A stretch of 34,844 nucleotides of DNA, from assembly GCA_050043005.1 (NCBI GenBank), contig JBHJIZ010000077.1, positions 1 through 34,844 of the forward strand, given 5' to 3'. Each line of letters opens with the position of its first letter. The stretch's first letter is position 1. Position numbers and translations under genes: made by a program. This document shows positions 23,222 to 31,076 of the stretch, one piece after another. The stretch is from Thermohalobaculum sp050043005. GTDB lineage: Bacteria > Pseudomonadota > Alphaproteobacteria > Rhodobacterales > Rhodobacteraceae. Under the pieces are notes generated by a model. It was not told where the DNA came from. It made no database searches and saw only the letters and a program-made list of their open reading frames with translations.

Positions 23222-23238
23222 GCCCTCGGCTTGAGGGC
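23222..23238 (+). other. Short perfect hairpin after the CheB-like gene
   Basis: GCCCTC/GAGGGC forms a 6-bp stem with a 5-base loop about 40 bases after the stop. No T-tract follows. May contribute to transcription end together with the next hairpin. Confidence 0.35.
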
Positions 23239-23304
23239 CGTCCCACATACTAGCGGCGTGCGCCGGAGCGTTCGTCAAGATCCATCCCATCTTCGAAGGT
23301 CTTG

Positions 23305-23323
23305 GCCGGGCAGTCCGCCCGGC
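23305..23323 (+). terminator. Hairpin before the 23.4-kb envelope gene
   Basis: A perfect 7-bp stem GCCGGGC/GCCCGGC with loop AGTCC lies midway between the CheB-like gene and the next start. No T-tract is present, so it is only a candidate terminator. Confidence 0.4.
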
Positions 23324-23413
23324 ATGATCAAGCCGGCCCAAAGCGGCTGCGATTCGAGTTGAAATCGGCTAACCTGCAATCTACCAAAAGTACTGGTGTG
23401 CGAGTTGGACTGG

Positions 23414-23869
23414 ATGAGACCGAAATACTACGTTCCATCAATCATTGGCACGATTGCAGCTATCGTTTCGATATTTGCGATGTATCCGGATGCCGTGCGA
23501 GGCGTGAAGCAGATGTTTGGCTTCTCGGCACCTCCGGCACCGGTTTCAATTGTGTCTCCAGCGGTTCCGGAAATCGACGTCCCTCAGGCAATCGCACTTG
23601 GTATTGCTCACGAGAGGGAACGCGCCGGATGCCCCGAAGATGTTCTGCGTATCCTGGCTTACACCGAGGCGGTCGCCGAACCGACTGAGCGCAGCGGCGG
23701 AAAGTTCTTCGGAAACACCACACTGACGCTCGTCGCCGCGCCGGCTGAGCCCATCACAATTAAATCCAAGGGCGGTGCCGAGACGCGCGCGGCCGCTTTG
23801 GCCGCTGGCCAACAGGACCTTCTGTCCCGCTTGCCGACCGAACTTCGCCAACGCATGCCTGATTGTTGA
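23414..23869 (+). CDS. Single-span membrane protein, unknown
   Basis: About 151 residues. An N-terminal hydrophobic segment (YYVPSIIGTIAAIVSIFAMYP) anchors a soluble domain, which is rich in Ala and ends with a conserved-looking Cys (RQRMPDC). I do not recognise the domain. Its stop is 16 bases before the next gene, so the two are probably one operon. An earlier GTG would add six residues but lacks a ribosome binding site. The topology (domain likely periplasmic) and partner gene suggest an envelope function. Confidence 0.6.
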   Translation: MRPKYYVPSIIGTIAAIVSIFAMYPDAVRGVKQMFGFSAPPAPVSIVSPAVPEIDVPQAIALGIAHERERAGCPEDVLRILAYTEAVAEPTERSGGKFFGNTTLTLVAAPAEPITIKSKGGAETRAAALAAGQQDLLSRLPTELRQRMPDC

Positions 23870-23885
23870 ATACAGGAACCCTCCC

Positions 23886-24950
23886 ATGAAGCGAACGATT
23901 GCTGCTGTCGCCGTTGCGTCAATGATCCCACAGGCTGCACAGCCCGCCGACACGTACGAAGGTGCCGTTACCGAGCTGGCAAACCAGATCATGGAAACCT
24001 CGACGATCGAGGGCGCTTTCACGGTCGGCATCACCAACTTCTATCATGTCGACAACACCTGCTCGCACTTGTCGAACGAGATGGTCACGCGCATGAAATC
24101 GAAGCTTTTTCGCGCAAGCGATGGCAAGGCGCGCGTTGTCAGCAGACATCTGCTGCCCAAGATCCTCAACGAGATTGCGTTCAATACGGCGGCGGACAGT
24201 CCGGTCGATCCGGGGACGGCGCCGAACACGGGAAAGATCTCGGGCGTCCAGACTTTGTTGTTTGGCAACATCCTTGAACGCCAGGACCGGATCAGTGTCT
24301 CGATGGAGTTGATCGAGACCGAGACAGCGATCATGAAAGCCATCGCAGAGGCCGACTTTCCGCGCACCAACTCGGTGAACGAGTTAATCGCGACCCGGAG
24401 CGCTGAGGCTTGCGGGGTTTCGCTGATCGGCAACGCGGTTGCCGGGATCGCAACCACCCCCGGAGCTGCTGTGCAATCGCCGGGGCCGAGTACAAAGGTG
24501 GCGCCAAGGCAGGCAGTGGCCAATTTCGACGCGAATGGGTTCTCAGCGAAGCTGGTCCGCGCCGTCTATTCCGAGAGCAAGAAGTCGGCGACGTTTGTAA
24601 TCCGGTTCGAGAACACCAGCGACAAGCCGATCCGGCTGGCCTACACCCCGCGCACCCTGTCAGTGACGGACGATCTGGGAACGATGATGCCCTGGAAGGA
24701 TGCGTGGTCGGGTCTGAAGACCTGCAACACGCATAAGCACAACTGCACATTTGCCTACAACGACCATGCGACTGAACTGGACGTCGGCAAGCAGGCGCAA
24801 TTGGCCTTCAACGTGTCTTCGACCAGCGAAGAGCCTCCGGCAAGTGTATCCGTTGGCATGGAGATCATCTTCTCGCCGAACCCGGACGACACAAAGGATT
24901 ACAAACTGATCGCGCTCGGCATGTACGATGTGCCGCTTGAAGTGCGCTGA
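23886..24950 (+). CDS. Secreted FlgO/CsgG-like protein with C-terminal beta domain
   Basis: A 354-residue protein with an N-terminal signal peptide (MKRTIAAVAVASMIPQAAQPA). Residues about 25-190 resemble the FlgO/CsgG/TolB-N type fold (VGITNFYHVDNTCSHLSNEMVTRMKSKLF, VVSRHLLPKILNEI, LLFGNILERQDRISVSMELIETETA). The last about 150 residues look like a beta-sandwich (FVIRFENTSDKPIRLAYTPRTLSVTDDLG), with two cysteines in KTCNTHKHNCTF. No lipobox is seen. AGGA lies 7 bases before the ATG. It is likely periplasmic and encoded with the membrane protein upstream. The first domain is the same general type as in the regulator at 16.6 kb, but the two proteins are otherwise unlike. Confidence 0.68.
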   Translation: MKRTIAAVAVASMIPQAAQPADTYEGAVTELANQIMETSTIEGAFTVGITNFYHVDNTCSHLSNEMVTRMKSKLFRASDGKARVVSRHLLPKILNEIAFNTAADSPVDPGTAPNTGKISGVQTLLFGNILERQDRISVSMELIETETAIMKAIAEADFPRTNSVNELIATRSAEACGVSLIGNAVAGIATTPGAAVQSPGPSTKVAPRQAVANFDANGFSAKLVRAVYSESKKSATFVIRFENTSDKPIRLAYTPRTLSVTDDLGTMMPWKDAWSGLKTCNTHKHNCTFAYNDHATELDVGKQAQLAFNVSSTSEEPPASVSVGMEIIFSPNPDDTKDYKLIALGMYDVPLEVR

Positions 24951-24977
24951 GGCCTCGGGTCGTGGTCTGATCTAGTC

Positions 24978-25009
24978 CCTGTGCCTCCGTTTCGAGTGAT
25001 CGGCACAGG
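24978..25009 (+). terminator. Hairpin after the FlgO-like gene
   Basis: An 8-bp perfect stem CCTGTGCC/GGCACAGG with a 16-base loop lies 28 bases past the stop. No T-tract, so a weak candidate. Confidence 0.4.
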
Positions 25010-25074
25010 TGAGAGCGTGAGGCCGTGCCTGTTGACCCGGCCTTGCCTGCTCGGAACTCGAGCCGCAGGTTGCA

Positions 25075-25374
25075 ATGCCCGATGATCAGACCTGTCCCTT
25101 ATGCTTGCGTCCCATACCACCAGAGGCCAAGCAGAGCCTGCACCATCTGATCCCGAAGCTGCGGGGCGGCAAAGGCGGGCCGACGATCCTGGTGCATCAG
25201 ATCTGCCATAACGAAATCCATGCAGCCTTGACCGAAACGGAGCTGGCGCGCGTCTACAACACGCCCGAGGCGTTGCGCGCGCATCCGGGTCTGGCGACGT
25301 TCTTTGCCTGGGTTGCGAAGAAACCGCCGACCTTCCACAGCCGAAGTGCGGGGAAGGGCAGACGGCGAAGATGA
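25075..25374 (+). CDS. HNH endonuclease-like protein
   Basis: A 99-residue protein with a zinc-finger HNH pattern: Cys7/Cys10 (CPLC), the catalytic-type His pair in LHHLIPKLRGG (His23/24), and CHNEIH (Cys44-His49). A basic tail (RSAGKGRRRR) may bind nucleic acid. Such single HNH proteins are common as stand-alone hypothetical nucleases in bacteria and phages. No restriction or phage gene is adjacent. The ribosome binding site is weak (GCAGG). Confidence 0.8.
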   Translation: MPDDQTCPLCLRPIPPEAKQSLHHLIPKLRGGKGGPTILVHQICHNEIHAALTETELARVYNTPEALRAHPGLATFFAWVAKKPPTFHSRSAGKGRRRR

Positions 25375-25425
25375 CCCATGGCAGCCATCACGTGCGGGCG
25401 CTATCTGCCCCGGATCGGAGGGCGA

Positions 25426-26259
25426 ATGGCGCAAAAATCCATCCTAATCACTGGATGCTCGTCCGGGATCGGGCACCATGTGGCGCACGCCTTGAAGGCG
25501 CGGGGCTGGCGTGTCTTCGCCACGTGCCGCAAGGCCGAGGACTGCACCCGGCTGGAGAGCGAAGGGCTGGAGAGCTGGGTTCTGGACTACGAGGACACCA
25601 CAAGCATCCGGGCAGGCTTCGATCACGCGATCCAGCGGACCGGCGGCACGCTCGACGCGCTCTACAACAATGGGGCCTACGCAATCCCCGGCGCGATCGA
25701 GGATATGCCGACGGATGCGTTCCGCGCGTGTTTCGAGTCGAATTTCTTTGGCTGGCATGAATTGACGCGGCTGGTGATCCCGGTCATGCGCAATCAGGGG
25801 CACGGTCGGATCGTGCAATGCTCGTCGATCCTGGGGTTCTGTGCTCTGAGAATGCGTGCACCCTATATCGCGACCAAGCATGCGTTGGAGGGATACACGG
25901 ATGTTTTGCGCTACGAGCTGCACGGATCGGGCATTCACGCGATCCTGCTCGAGCCTGGGCCGATTGAGTCAAAGATCCGGCAGAATTCGCGTGTACACTA
26001 TGAACGCTGGATCGATCCCGAGGCGTCTCATTGGAAAGGCTTCTATGCGAAAATCGTGCATCCACGGCTTTATGCGGAGGATCTTCCGAAGGACCGTTTC
26101 GAATTGGGGTGCGAGGCAACCACGGCCAAGCTGATCCACGCGCTGGAAAGCCCGCGACCGAAAGCCCGTTACTTTGTCACGACACCGACGTATATCGTGC
26201 ACTGGATGAAACGGCTCCTGCCATGGTCGTGGGTCGACGCCGTGCTGAGAAGGAATTGA
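25426..26259 (+). CDS. Short-chain dehydrogenase/reductase
   Basis: A 277-residue classical SDR. The NAD(P)-binding TGCSSGIG is at residues 9-16, NNGAY follows the central strand, Ser134 precedes the YxxxK catalytic pair Tyr147-Lys151 (YIATK), and EPGPIESK is in the later loop. The cofactor-proximal Arg in ATCRK suggests NADP(H) preference. The ATG is preferred over one at 25378 because GGAGG lies 5 bases before it. It begins the SDR–HIG1–adenosyltransferase group, an order I associate with Rhodobacterales ahead of etfBA. Substrate unknown. Confidence 0.9.
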   Translation: MAQKSILITGCSSGIGHHVAHALKARGWRVFATCRKAEDCTRLESEGLESWVLDYEDTTSIRAGFDHAIQRTGGTLDALYNNGAYAIPGAIEDMPTDAFRACFESNFFGWHELTRLVIPVMRNQGHGRIVQCSSILGFCALRMRAPYIATKHALEGYTDVLRYELHGSGIHAILLEPGPIESKIRQNSRVHYERWIDPEASHWKGFYAKIVHPRLYAEDLPKDRFELGCEATTAKLIHALESPRPKARYFVTTPTYIVHWMKRLLPWSWVDAVLRRN

Positions 26260-26263
26260 GCCT

Positions 26264-26464
26264 ATGGGCGACTGGTTTTTCTATCTCGGCATCGCTGCAG
26301 CGCTGGCGACCCTGGGCGTGCTGATGTTCGGCATTGGCGGCTTCGGAACGGGCAGGATGACTGCCAAGACCCAGAACAGGATGATGCGCTACCGGATCAT
26401 CGCTCAGGCGGCCGCCGTCGGGCTGCTGCTGATCGCTTTCCTCGTGACCGGTGGTGGGAAATAA
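26264..26464 (+). CDS. HIG1-domain twin transmembrane protein
   Basis: A 66-residue protein with two hydrophobic helices (about residues 5-28 and 43-62) separated by a basic loop (KTQNRMMRYRIIAQ). Length, loop and context match the bacterial HIG1-like twin transmembrane family. In mitochondria HIG1 proteins assist respiratory complexes; the bacterial role is unknown. AAGGA lies 9 bases ahead of the ATG, which is 2 bases after the SDR stop region, so they are likely co-transcribed. Confidence 0.82.
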   Translation: MGDWFFYLGIAAALATLGVLMFGIGGFGTGRMTAKTQNRMMRYRIIAQAAAVGLLLIAFLVTGGGK

Positions 26465-26506
26465 ACCTGCCCCGGCGAATAGTCCTTCAATCAGGGAGAC
26501 AGGCGC

Positions 26507-27079
26507 GTGGTCGTCTTGAATCGTATCTACACCAAGACCGGCGATGCCGGTGAGACGGCGCTTGGCAATGGATCGCGGGTGCCGAAGTAAACCTTGCGGG
26601 TCGAAGCCTATGGCACGTCGGACGAGACCAATGCGGCTGTCGGCATGGCACGGCTGCACGCAGACGGCGATATGGACGCCGCCCTGGCGCGGATCCAGAA
26701 CGATTTGTTCGACCTTGGTGCGGATCTTTGCCGCCCCGACATGGCAAAGGATGCCGAGGCGGAATACACGCCCTTGCGGATGACCGAGGCGCAAGTCCAA
26801 CGCTTGGAGGCCGAGATCGATGCGATGAACGACGCGCTCGAGCCATTGCGGTCGTTCGTCCTGCCGGGCGGGTCCGCGCTGGCGGCGCATCTGCATCTTT
26901 GCCGGACGGTGTCGCGCCGGGCCGAGCGGCTGACAGTTGAGTTGGCCACGCAGGAAGACATCAATGAGCATGCCCTGAAGTATCTGAATCGCTTGTCCGA
27001 CTGGTTCTTTGTCGCCTCGCGGATTGCCAATGATGACGGACGAGCCGACGTGCTTTGGGTTCCCGGGGCAAACCGCTGA
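26507..27079 (+). pseudogene. PduO-type cob(I)alamin adenosyltransferase with in-frame stop
   Basis: The full frame reads VVLNRIYTKTGDAGETALGN...RVPK, then TAA at 26588-26590, then TLRVEAYGTSDETNAAVG and the rest of an intact PduO-type adenosyltransferase (ending SDWFFVASRIANDD). The stop is at codon 28, right after the TKTGDxGET motif that binds ATP, at a place where the family has an ordinary residue. There is no shift of frame. A TTG at 26594 could in principle restart but has no ribosome binding site and would lack the ATP-binding segment. So the gene is either inactive or the stop is a sequencing error. It normally makes adenosylcobalamin. Directly upstream of a hairpin shared with paralogue B. 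Confidence 0.85.
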
Positions 27080-27123
27080 GGGCACTCGACGCAAACATGC
27101 GAGATGCTGAACGGGGCGTCAGC

Positions 27124-27151
27124 GTGCCCAAGGAAGGATGAGCCTGGGCAC
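27124..27151. terminator. Bidirectional hairpin between adenosyltransferase and paralogue B
   Basis: GTGCCCA/TGGGCAC gives a 7-bp stem, extended by AGG/CC on the inside. It lies between two convergent genes and can serve both. No T-tract on either side. Confidence 0.5.
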
Positions 27152-27166
27152 GACTGTACACCTCGA

Positions 27167-27715
27167 TCAGTGGAAGACCCCCAACTTCTTGAGCGGGTTG
27201 TCACCGAGCAAAGGTCCGATATGTTCGCTCACGTATTCCTTTGCGGTCACCCGTGCAGGGTGATTTGGTTCGTTTGGCAGGTCCTTGCCTTCCTGAACAA
27301 TTCGCTGGCCGGCGATGATTGTGCTTTGGGAAACCTGCGTTGCACAGAACTCGATTGCCTTGGTGATTACGTTGTAGTCGCCTGCGGATCCGAGCTGCAT
27401 CCCACCCCGATGGACGAAATTGGTGTGTTTCGCGGTGCCCTGGTTCACCTTGATTTCTGGAGATGAGATCATCGAACGGAGGATGCTGAAATCATTGTAT
27501 TGAATGTTCAGAGCCAGATCACCAGACTTGAGCCACAAGACGTCAGTGAATATCCGTGCGATCCGGGGATCCTTCGTAAAGATGTAGCGCTCGGCTGCAA
27601 GATAAAAGATCGCTTCCGCCGGCACCCAATTATCAGCGCAATAGTAGAATAGACGCGAACAGTGCTTGCCTTGCTTCAGCTTGAAGGTGTCGATCATTCT
27701 AAGGGTGGTTTCCAT
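27167..27715 (-). CDS. Unrecognised conserved protein, paralogue B
   Basis: The 182-residue partner of the protein at 3904-4452; the ungapped alignment and about 61% identity are my own count. Conserved blocks include CSRLFYYCADNWVP, NQGTAKHTN, GSAGDYNV and the shared end NPLKKLGVFH. Cys19 and Cys26 and the third Cys (123/124) are kept. The start is well supported: AAAGGAG 8 bases before ATG; a frame extension to 27880 is rejected. No signal peptide or membrane segment. It is convergent with the adenosyltransferase gene and divergent from the protein at 28016. The lower G+C of the first third suggests transfer. Function unknown. Confidence 0.87.
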   Translation of the reverse strand: METTLRMIDTFKLKQGKHCSRLFYYCADNWVPAEAIFYLAAERYIFTKDPRIARIFTDVLWLKSGDLALNIQYNDFSILRSMISSPEIKVNQGTAKHTNFVHRGGMQLGSAGDYNVITKAIEFCATQVSQSTIIAGQRIVQEGKDLPNEPNHPARVTAKEYVSEHIGPLLGDNPLKKLGVFH

Positions 27716-27908
27716 GACTGTATCTCCTTTGTTATCCTCTAGAGCATCTGCGTCAGATTTATATGTCGAATTGACAGTTATTATGAGTTGCTGAAGGTGG
27801 GTGGAGATTTCAACGCCGATGAATGCAGACGGCGAACTCTTTCTGAAACTGACGTCGCAGTCTGAAACGCCGCAGCGCAAATTGACTGTCTATCTTTCAT
27901 TTTGATGA

Positions 27909-27937
27909 TTAACGTTCGAAGTTGAAAAATATTTTCA
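27909..27937. promoter_or_regulatory. Palindromes in the divergent region of paralogue B
   Basis: Between the starts at 27715 and 28016 is about 300 bases of AT-rich DNA. It includes TGAAAA-ATA-TTTTCA (27923-27937), a 15-base inverted repeat, directly after AACGTTCGAAGTT, which has a TTCGAA core and AAC/GTT outer arms. CTGAAAC repeats also occur near 27843 and 27861. These could be sites for the divergently encoded protein; no sigma-70 promoter is convincing. Confidence 0.4.
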
Positions 27938-28015
27938 GTTTCAAGATCGTTCAGGGAGCGTACAGAATTGGTGTGAGATGGAATCTTGGTCGGTATCGGG
28001 TCTGCTGGGGCGGGA

Positions 28016-28834
28016 ATGAGCTTGGACGACGACAGATCAATGCAAGCGGATGCAGAGGTCGCACGGGAACAATTGCTGCGCGCCTATGAGGAGAAGCGGT
28101 ATACGCTCGCGGAAATGCGCGAGGTCTTCTTCGACAACGACATTGCGATGGGAACGCTGCAAGCGAAACTGAACGGCAATGCGCCAATCGCAGGGTCCAA
28201 TCGCCGAACAATTCGCTTGTTCGCGGCTGCTCTCGCAAAGATCGAGGCTGAGAACTGCGAGGAATGCTCTCTGTACAGGGACATTGCCCGGCGCGCTGTC
28301 GGTCTGAGCAGTGACGATGAGGTGCCGCCTTTATCGCAGCATTTCTTCGGCGGTTACGACATGTACGTTAGAGAGACCTTCTACAATGCGAGGTCCCATG
28401 CTGCGGAGATGCAAGACTCGATCAAAAAGTACAGGCTCCAGATCTACCGGTGTGAAAAATGCGCAACGCCAAGGTTTTGTGTCGAAGTTAGAGACGAAAA
28501 CAATGAGACGCTGAGCCGGACTGGCTTTGTCTTCATGCGATCTCAGCGGATCCACCTGATGAGCATCGGAAAGGACCAACTCAATCACGTGCTCATACGC
28601 GGACACAATCAGTTGGACGAAGGGCCACTGCCAGGGCTTGTTCTATTCGATCGCGAGTCGAGTAATTCACAAATGATGTTTGCGTGCAGGACAGCACTGG
28701 TCAAAGACGGCACAGTCTTCGCGAAGGCGATTGCTGACGATGAGTGGGGTCAGATGGATCACTTTCTCAAGAATGACAGCGTTCCCCGGCAAGCCGGTGT
28801 TCTGGGAGCCTATCACTACGCGAGGGAGTCTTAG
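28016..28834 (+). CDS. Unrecognised protein, possible regulator
   Basis: A 272-residue cytosolic protein I do not recognise. The N-terminal 95 residues are helical and charged (LLRAYEEKRYTLAEMREVFF, GTLQAKLNG...NRRTIRLFAAALAKIE) and could include a helix-turn-helix. A CxxC pair is in YRCEKCATPRFC, and the C-terminal half seems alpha/beta (GLVLFDRESSNSQMMFACRTALV). No transmembrane segment. ATG 28016 is chosen because GGGGCGGGA is just upstream; a TTG at 27986 would add ten residues. Divergent from paralogue B and the only other gene in the segment between adenosyltransferase and etfB, so it may regulate or work with paralogue B. Assignment as a regulator is a guess. Confidence 0.65.
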   Translation: MSLDDDRSMQADAEVAREQLLRAYEEKRYTLAEMREVFFDNDIAMGTLQAKLNGNAPIAGSNRRTIRLFAAALAKIEAENCEECSLYRDIARRAVGLSSDDEVPPLSQHFFGGYDMYVRETFYNARSHAAEMQDSIKKYRLQIYRCEKCATPRFCVEVRDENNETLSRTGFVFMRSQRIHLMSIGKDQLNHVLIRGHNQLDEGPLPGLVLFDRESSNSQMMFACRTALVKDGTVFAKAIADDEWGQMDHFLKNDSVPRQAGVLGAYHYARES

Positions 28835-29176
28835 GATCGGAAGCTCGGTCTTTTTGATGGCGCCAGTGTGTTTCAGATCGCCAGTTTCGCTGAAGTCATT
28901 ATGGCGATCGAGACATTTCAGACATAGGTCGGCTGGGTGCGGGCGTATCTAACGGCGCCCATAGATGCGCATCGGACCACGGATTGGGTACGCCGAGTTT
29001 GCCCGCGATCAATGCGTTGCTTTCCAAGCGATGCGACTGCGAGGCTGGGGCCCAGTCTTCCGGAAGGGGGTAGGGCGCTTTAGCCTGAGTTTCTCGCCCA
29101 AGGCCGAGCAGCGAATGGTAGTCTGAATGGCCTAGCACCAAGATCGCCGGCGTTCATCCAGTGATCGTCATTTCGA
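28835..29176. other. Unassigned stretch before the etfB promoter
   Basis: No gene has good support. A minus-strand frame of about 80 codons ending at 28899 (with PLPEDWAPASQSHRLESNALIAG) and a plus-strand frame of about 54 codons starting at 28963 overlap, but neither has a ribosome binding site. It might be decayed coding DNA at the edge of the inserted segment. Confidence 0.35.
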
Positions 29177-29205
29177 TTGACGTTAACGTAAGCGATACTT
29201 ATCAC
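29177..29205 (+). promoter_or_regulatory. etfBA promoter with LiuR-like palindrome
   Basis: TTGACG and TATCAC are separated by exactly 17 bases, a good sigma-70-type pair. The spacer and the -35 box contain the perfect palindrome ACGTTAACGT (29180-29189); the wider TTGACGTTAACGTAAG resembles the MerR-family LiuR sites that control branched-chain amino acid and fatty acid breakdown, as I remember that consensus. The start of etfB is about 125 bases downstream. Confidence 0.6.
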
Positions 29206-29330
29206 GCGAGCACTCTGGCGATTCCCAAGCCTTCCGCGTCGTTTTTTCCGTAGGGAACGAACGCAAGAGGCGCTACATCGCCGTCAGTCTTAGAAGGGCA
29301 TACGTGCCCCGCAGCCGAGGAGCAAACGCG

Positions 29331-30092
29331 ATGAAGGTGCTGGTGCCTGTCAAGCGCGTGATCGACTACAACGTCAAGGTCCGCGTGAAGGCGGATAACA
29401 CGGGCGTCGATCTCGCGAACGTAAAGATGTCGATGAACCCGTTCGACGAGATCGCTGTTGAAGAGGCGATCCGGATGCGGGAAGCGGGCAAGGCGGACGA
29501 AATCGTCGCGGTCTCGATCGGCGTCGCCAAATCGCAGGAGACGCTGCGCACGGCGTTGGCAATGGGCGCTGATCGCGCGATCTTGATTGAAGCCGCCGAG
29601 ACGGTCGACACGGATATCGAGCCGTTGGCCGTGGCGAAGCTGTTGAAAGCCGTCATCGACGAAGAACAGCCGGGCATTGTTCTGTGCGGCAAGCAGGCGA
29701 TCGACAATGACATGAATGCGACGGGCCAGATGCTGGCGGCTCTGCTGGGCTGGTCCCAGGCAACGTTTGCGTCTGAGATCGAGCTGGGCGACGGCAACGC
29801 CAAGGTCACGCGCGAGATCGACGGCGGCCTTCAGGTGATCGATGTCAAACTTCCAGCGATCATCTCGGTCGATCTGCGGCTGAACGAACCGCGCTATGCC
29901 TCGTTGCCGAACATCATGAAAGCCAAGAAAAAGCCACTGGACACCAAGACTCCGGCCGAGCTGGGCGTCGACGTGACCCCGCGCCTGACGGTCGTGTCGG
30001 TGTCTGAACCGCCGTCGCGCAAGGCTGGTGTCAAGGTCGAGAGCGTGGCCGAGCTGATGACGAAACTGAAAGACGAAGCGGGAGTGATCTGA
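29331..30092 (+). CDS. etfB: Electron transfer flavoprotein, beta subunit
   Basis: A 253-residue EtfB subunit. The opening MKVLVPVKRVIDYNVKVRVK is family-typical. The central DNDMNATGQMLAALLGW holds the signature for the beta subunit (AMP-binding side), and VDLRLNEPRYASLPNIMKAKKK follows. With EtfA it accepts electrons from acyl-CoA and related dehydrogenases and passes them to ETF-ubiquinone oxidoreductase. GGAG lies 9 bases before the chosen ATG; an upstream frame start at 29304 has no support. One base separates its stop from etfA. Confidence 0.96.
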   Translation: MKVLVPVKRVIDYNVKVRVKADNTGVDLANVKMSMNPFDEIAVEEAIRMREAGKADEIVAVSIGVAKSQETLRTALAMGADRAILIEAAETVDTDIEPLAVAKLLKAVIDEEQPGIVLCGKQAIDNDMNATGQMLAALLGWSQATFASEIELGDGNAKVTREIDGGLQVIDVKLPAIISVDLRLNEPRYASLPNIMKAKKKPLDTKTPAELGVDVTPRLTVVSVSEPPSRKAGVKVESVAELMTKLKDEAGVI

Positions 30093-30093
30093 G

Positions 30094-31023
30094 ATGGCTG
30101 TTCTTCTTCTTGCAGAGATAAATGCGGGTGAACTGGCGGTTGATGCAACTGCGAAGGCGCTGACCGCTGCCAAGCAACTTGGTGATGTGACGGTGCTGTG
30201 TGCCTCGTCCGGATGCAACGGCAACGCGACCGCCGCTGCGGCCAAGCTGGATGGTGTGTCCAAGGTGCTGTGCGCCGACAGCACGCTTTACGGCAATGCG
30301 CTCGCCGAGCCGGTTGCGGCCTTGGTTGCCGGTCTCGCCGGGGACTACAGCCACATCGTGGCGCCTGCGACCGCGTCGGCCAAGAACATCATGCCGCGCG
30401 TGGCAGCTCTGCTGGACGTCATGGTGATCTCGGACATCCAGGAAGTCGTGGACGCTGACACGTTCGTGCGACCGATCTACGCCGGTAACGCGATCTCGAC
30501 GGTGAAATCCGCGGATGCGACCAAGGTCGTGACAATCCGGACCGCGACGTTCGATGCAGCGGGCGAGGGCGGCGACGCTCCGGTCGAGACGATCGATGCC
30601 GCCGCAGATCCTGCTCTGTCATCCTGGGTCGAGGACAAGACGGTCGACACGGACCGCCCGGAACTGACGTCCGCAAAGATCGTGATCTCCGGTGGCCGTG
30701 GAATGGCATCGAAGGAAAACTTCGAACTGATCGAGAAGGTCGCCGACAAGCTTGGCGCTGCAACCGGTGCCTCGCGCGCTGCGGTCGACTCCGGTTACGC
30801 ACCGAACGACTGGCAGGTTGGACAGACCGGCAAAGTCGTGGCCCCGGATCTCTACATCGCCGTGGGCATCTCGGGTGCCATTCAGCACCTCGCGGGGATG
30901 AAGGACTCGAAGGTCATCGTCGCGATCAACAAGGATGAGGAAGCTCCGATCTTCCAGGTTGCCGACTACGGCCTCGTGGCCGACCTGTTCGACGTGCTGC
31001 CTGAACTGGAAGGCGCACTCTGA
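30094..31023 (+). CDS. etfA: Electron transfer flavoprotein, alpha subunit
   Basis: A 309-residue EtfA. The C-terminal FAD-binding domain is clear: IVISGGRGMASKENFELIEKVADKLGAATGASRAAVDSG, then QVGQTGKVVAPDLYIAVGISGAIQHLAGMKDSKVIVAINKDEEAPIF. The N-terminal domain has HIVAPATASAKNIMPRVAALLDV. Co-transcribed with etfB and ends at a hairpin terminator. In many relatives a 3-hydroxybutyryl-CoA dehydrogenase gene follows; here the next gene is on the opposite strand. Confidence 0.96.
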   Translation: MAVLLLAEINAGELAVDATAKALTAAKQLGDVTVLCASSGCNGNATAAAAKLDGVSKVLCADSTLYGNALAEPVAALVAGLAGDYSHIVAPATASAKNIMPRVAALLDVMVISDIQEVVDADTFVRPIYAGNAISTVKSADATKVVTIRTATFDAAGEGGDAPVETIDAAADPALSSWVEDKTVDTDRPELTSAKIVISGGRGMASKENFELIEKVADKLGAATGASRAAVDSGYAPNDWQVGQTGKVVAPDLYIAVGISGAIQHLAGMKDSKVIVAINKDEEAPIFQVADYGLVADLFDVLPELEGAL

Positions 31024-31031
31024 ACGGTCTT

Positions 31032-31055
31032 CGGGGCGGTTTACTCGCCGCCCCG
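31032..31055. terminator. Terminator after etfA
   Basis: CGGGGCGG/CCGCCCCG forms an 8-bp perfect stem with loop TTTACTCG, 9 bases past the etfA stop. It lies between convergent genes and can act for both. Confidence 0.65.
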
Positions 31056-31076
31056 GGACAGGATCGCGCGCGCCGC

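Noticed and set aside
27716..27880. 55-codon N-terminal extension of paralogue B
   Set aside because: No ribosome binding site at the earlier start, no match to paralogue A, and AAAGGAG directly precedes the later ATG.
28899..29141. 80-codon minus-strand frame before etfB
   Set aside because: No ribosome binding site and no recognisable domain; kept as part of an unassigned stretch.
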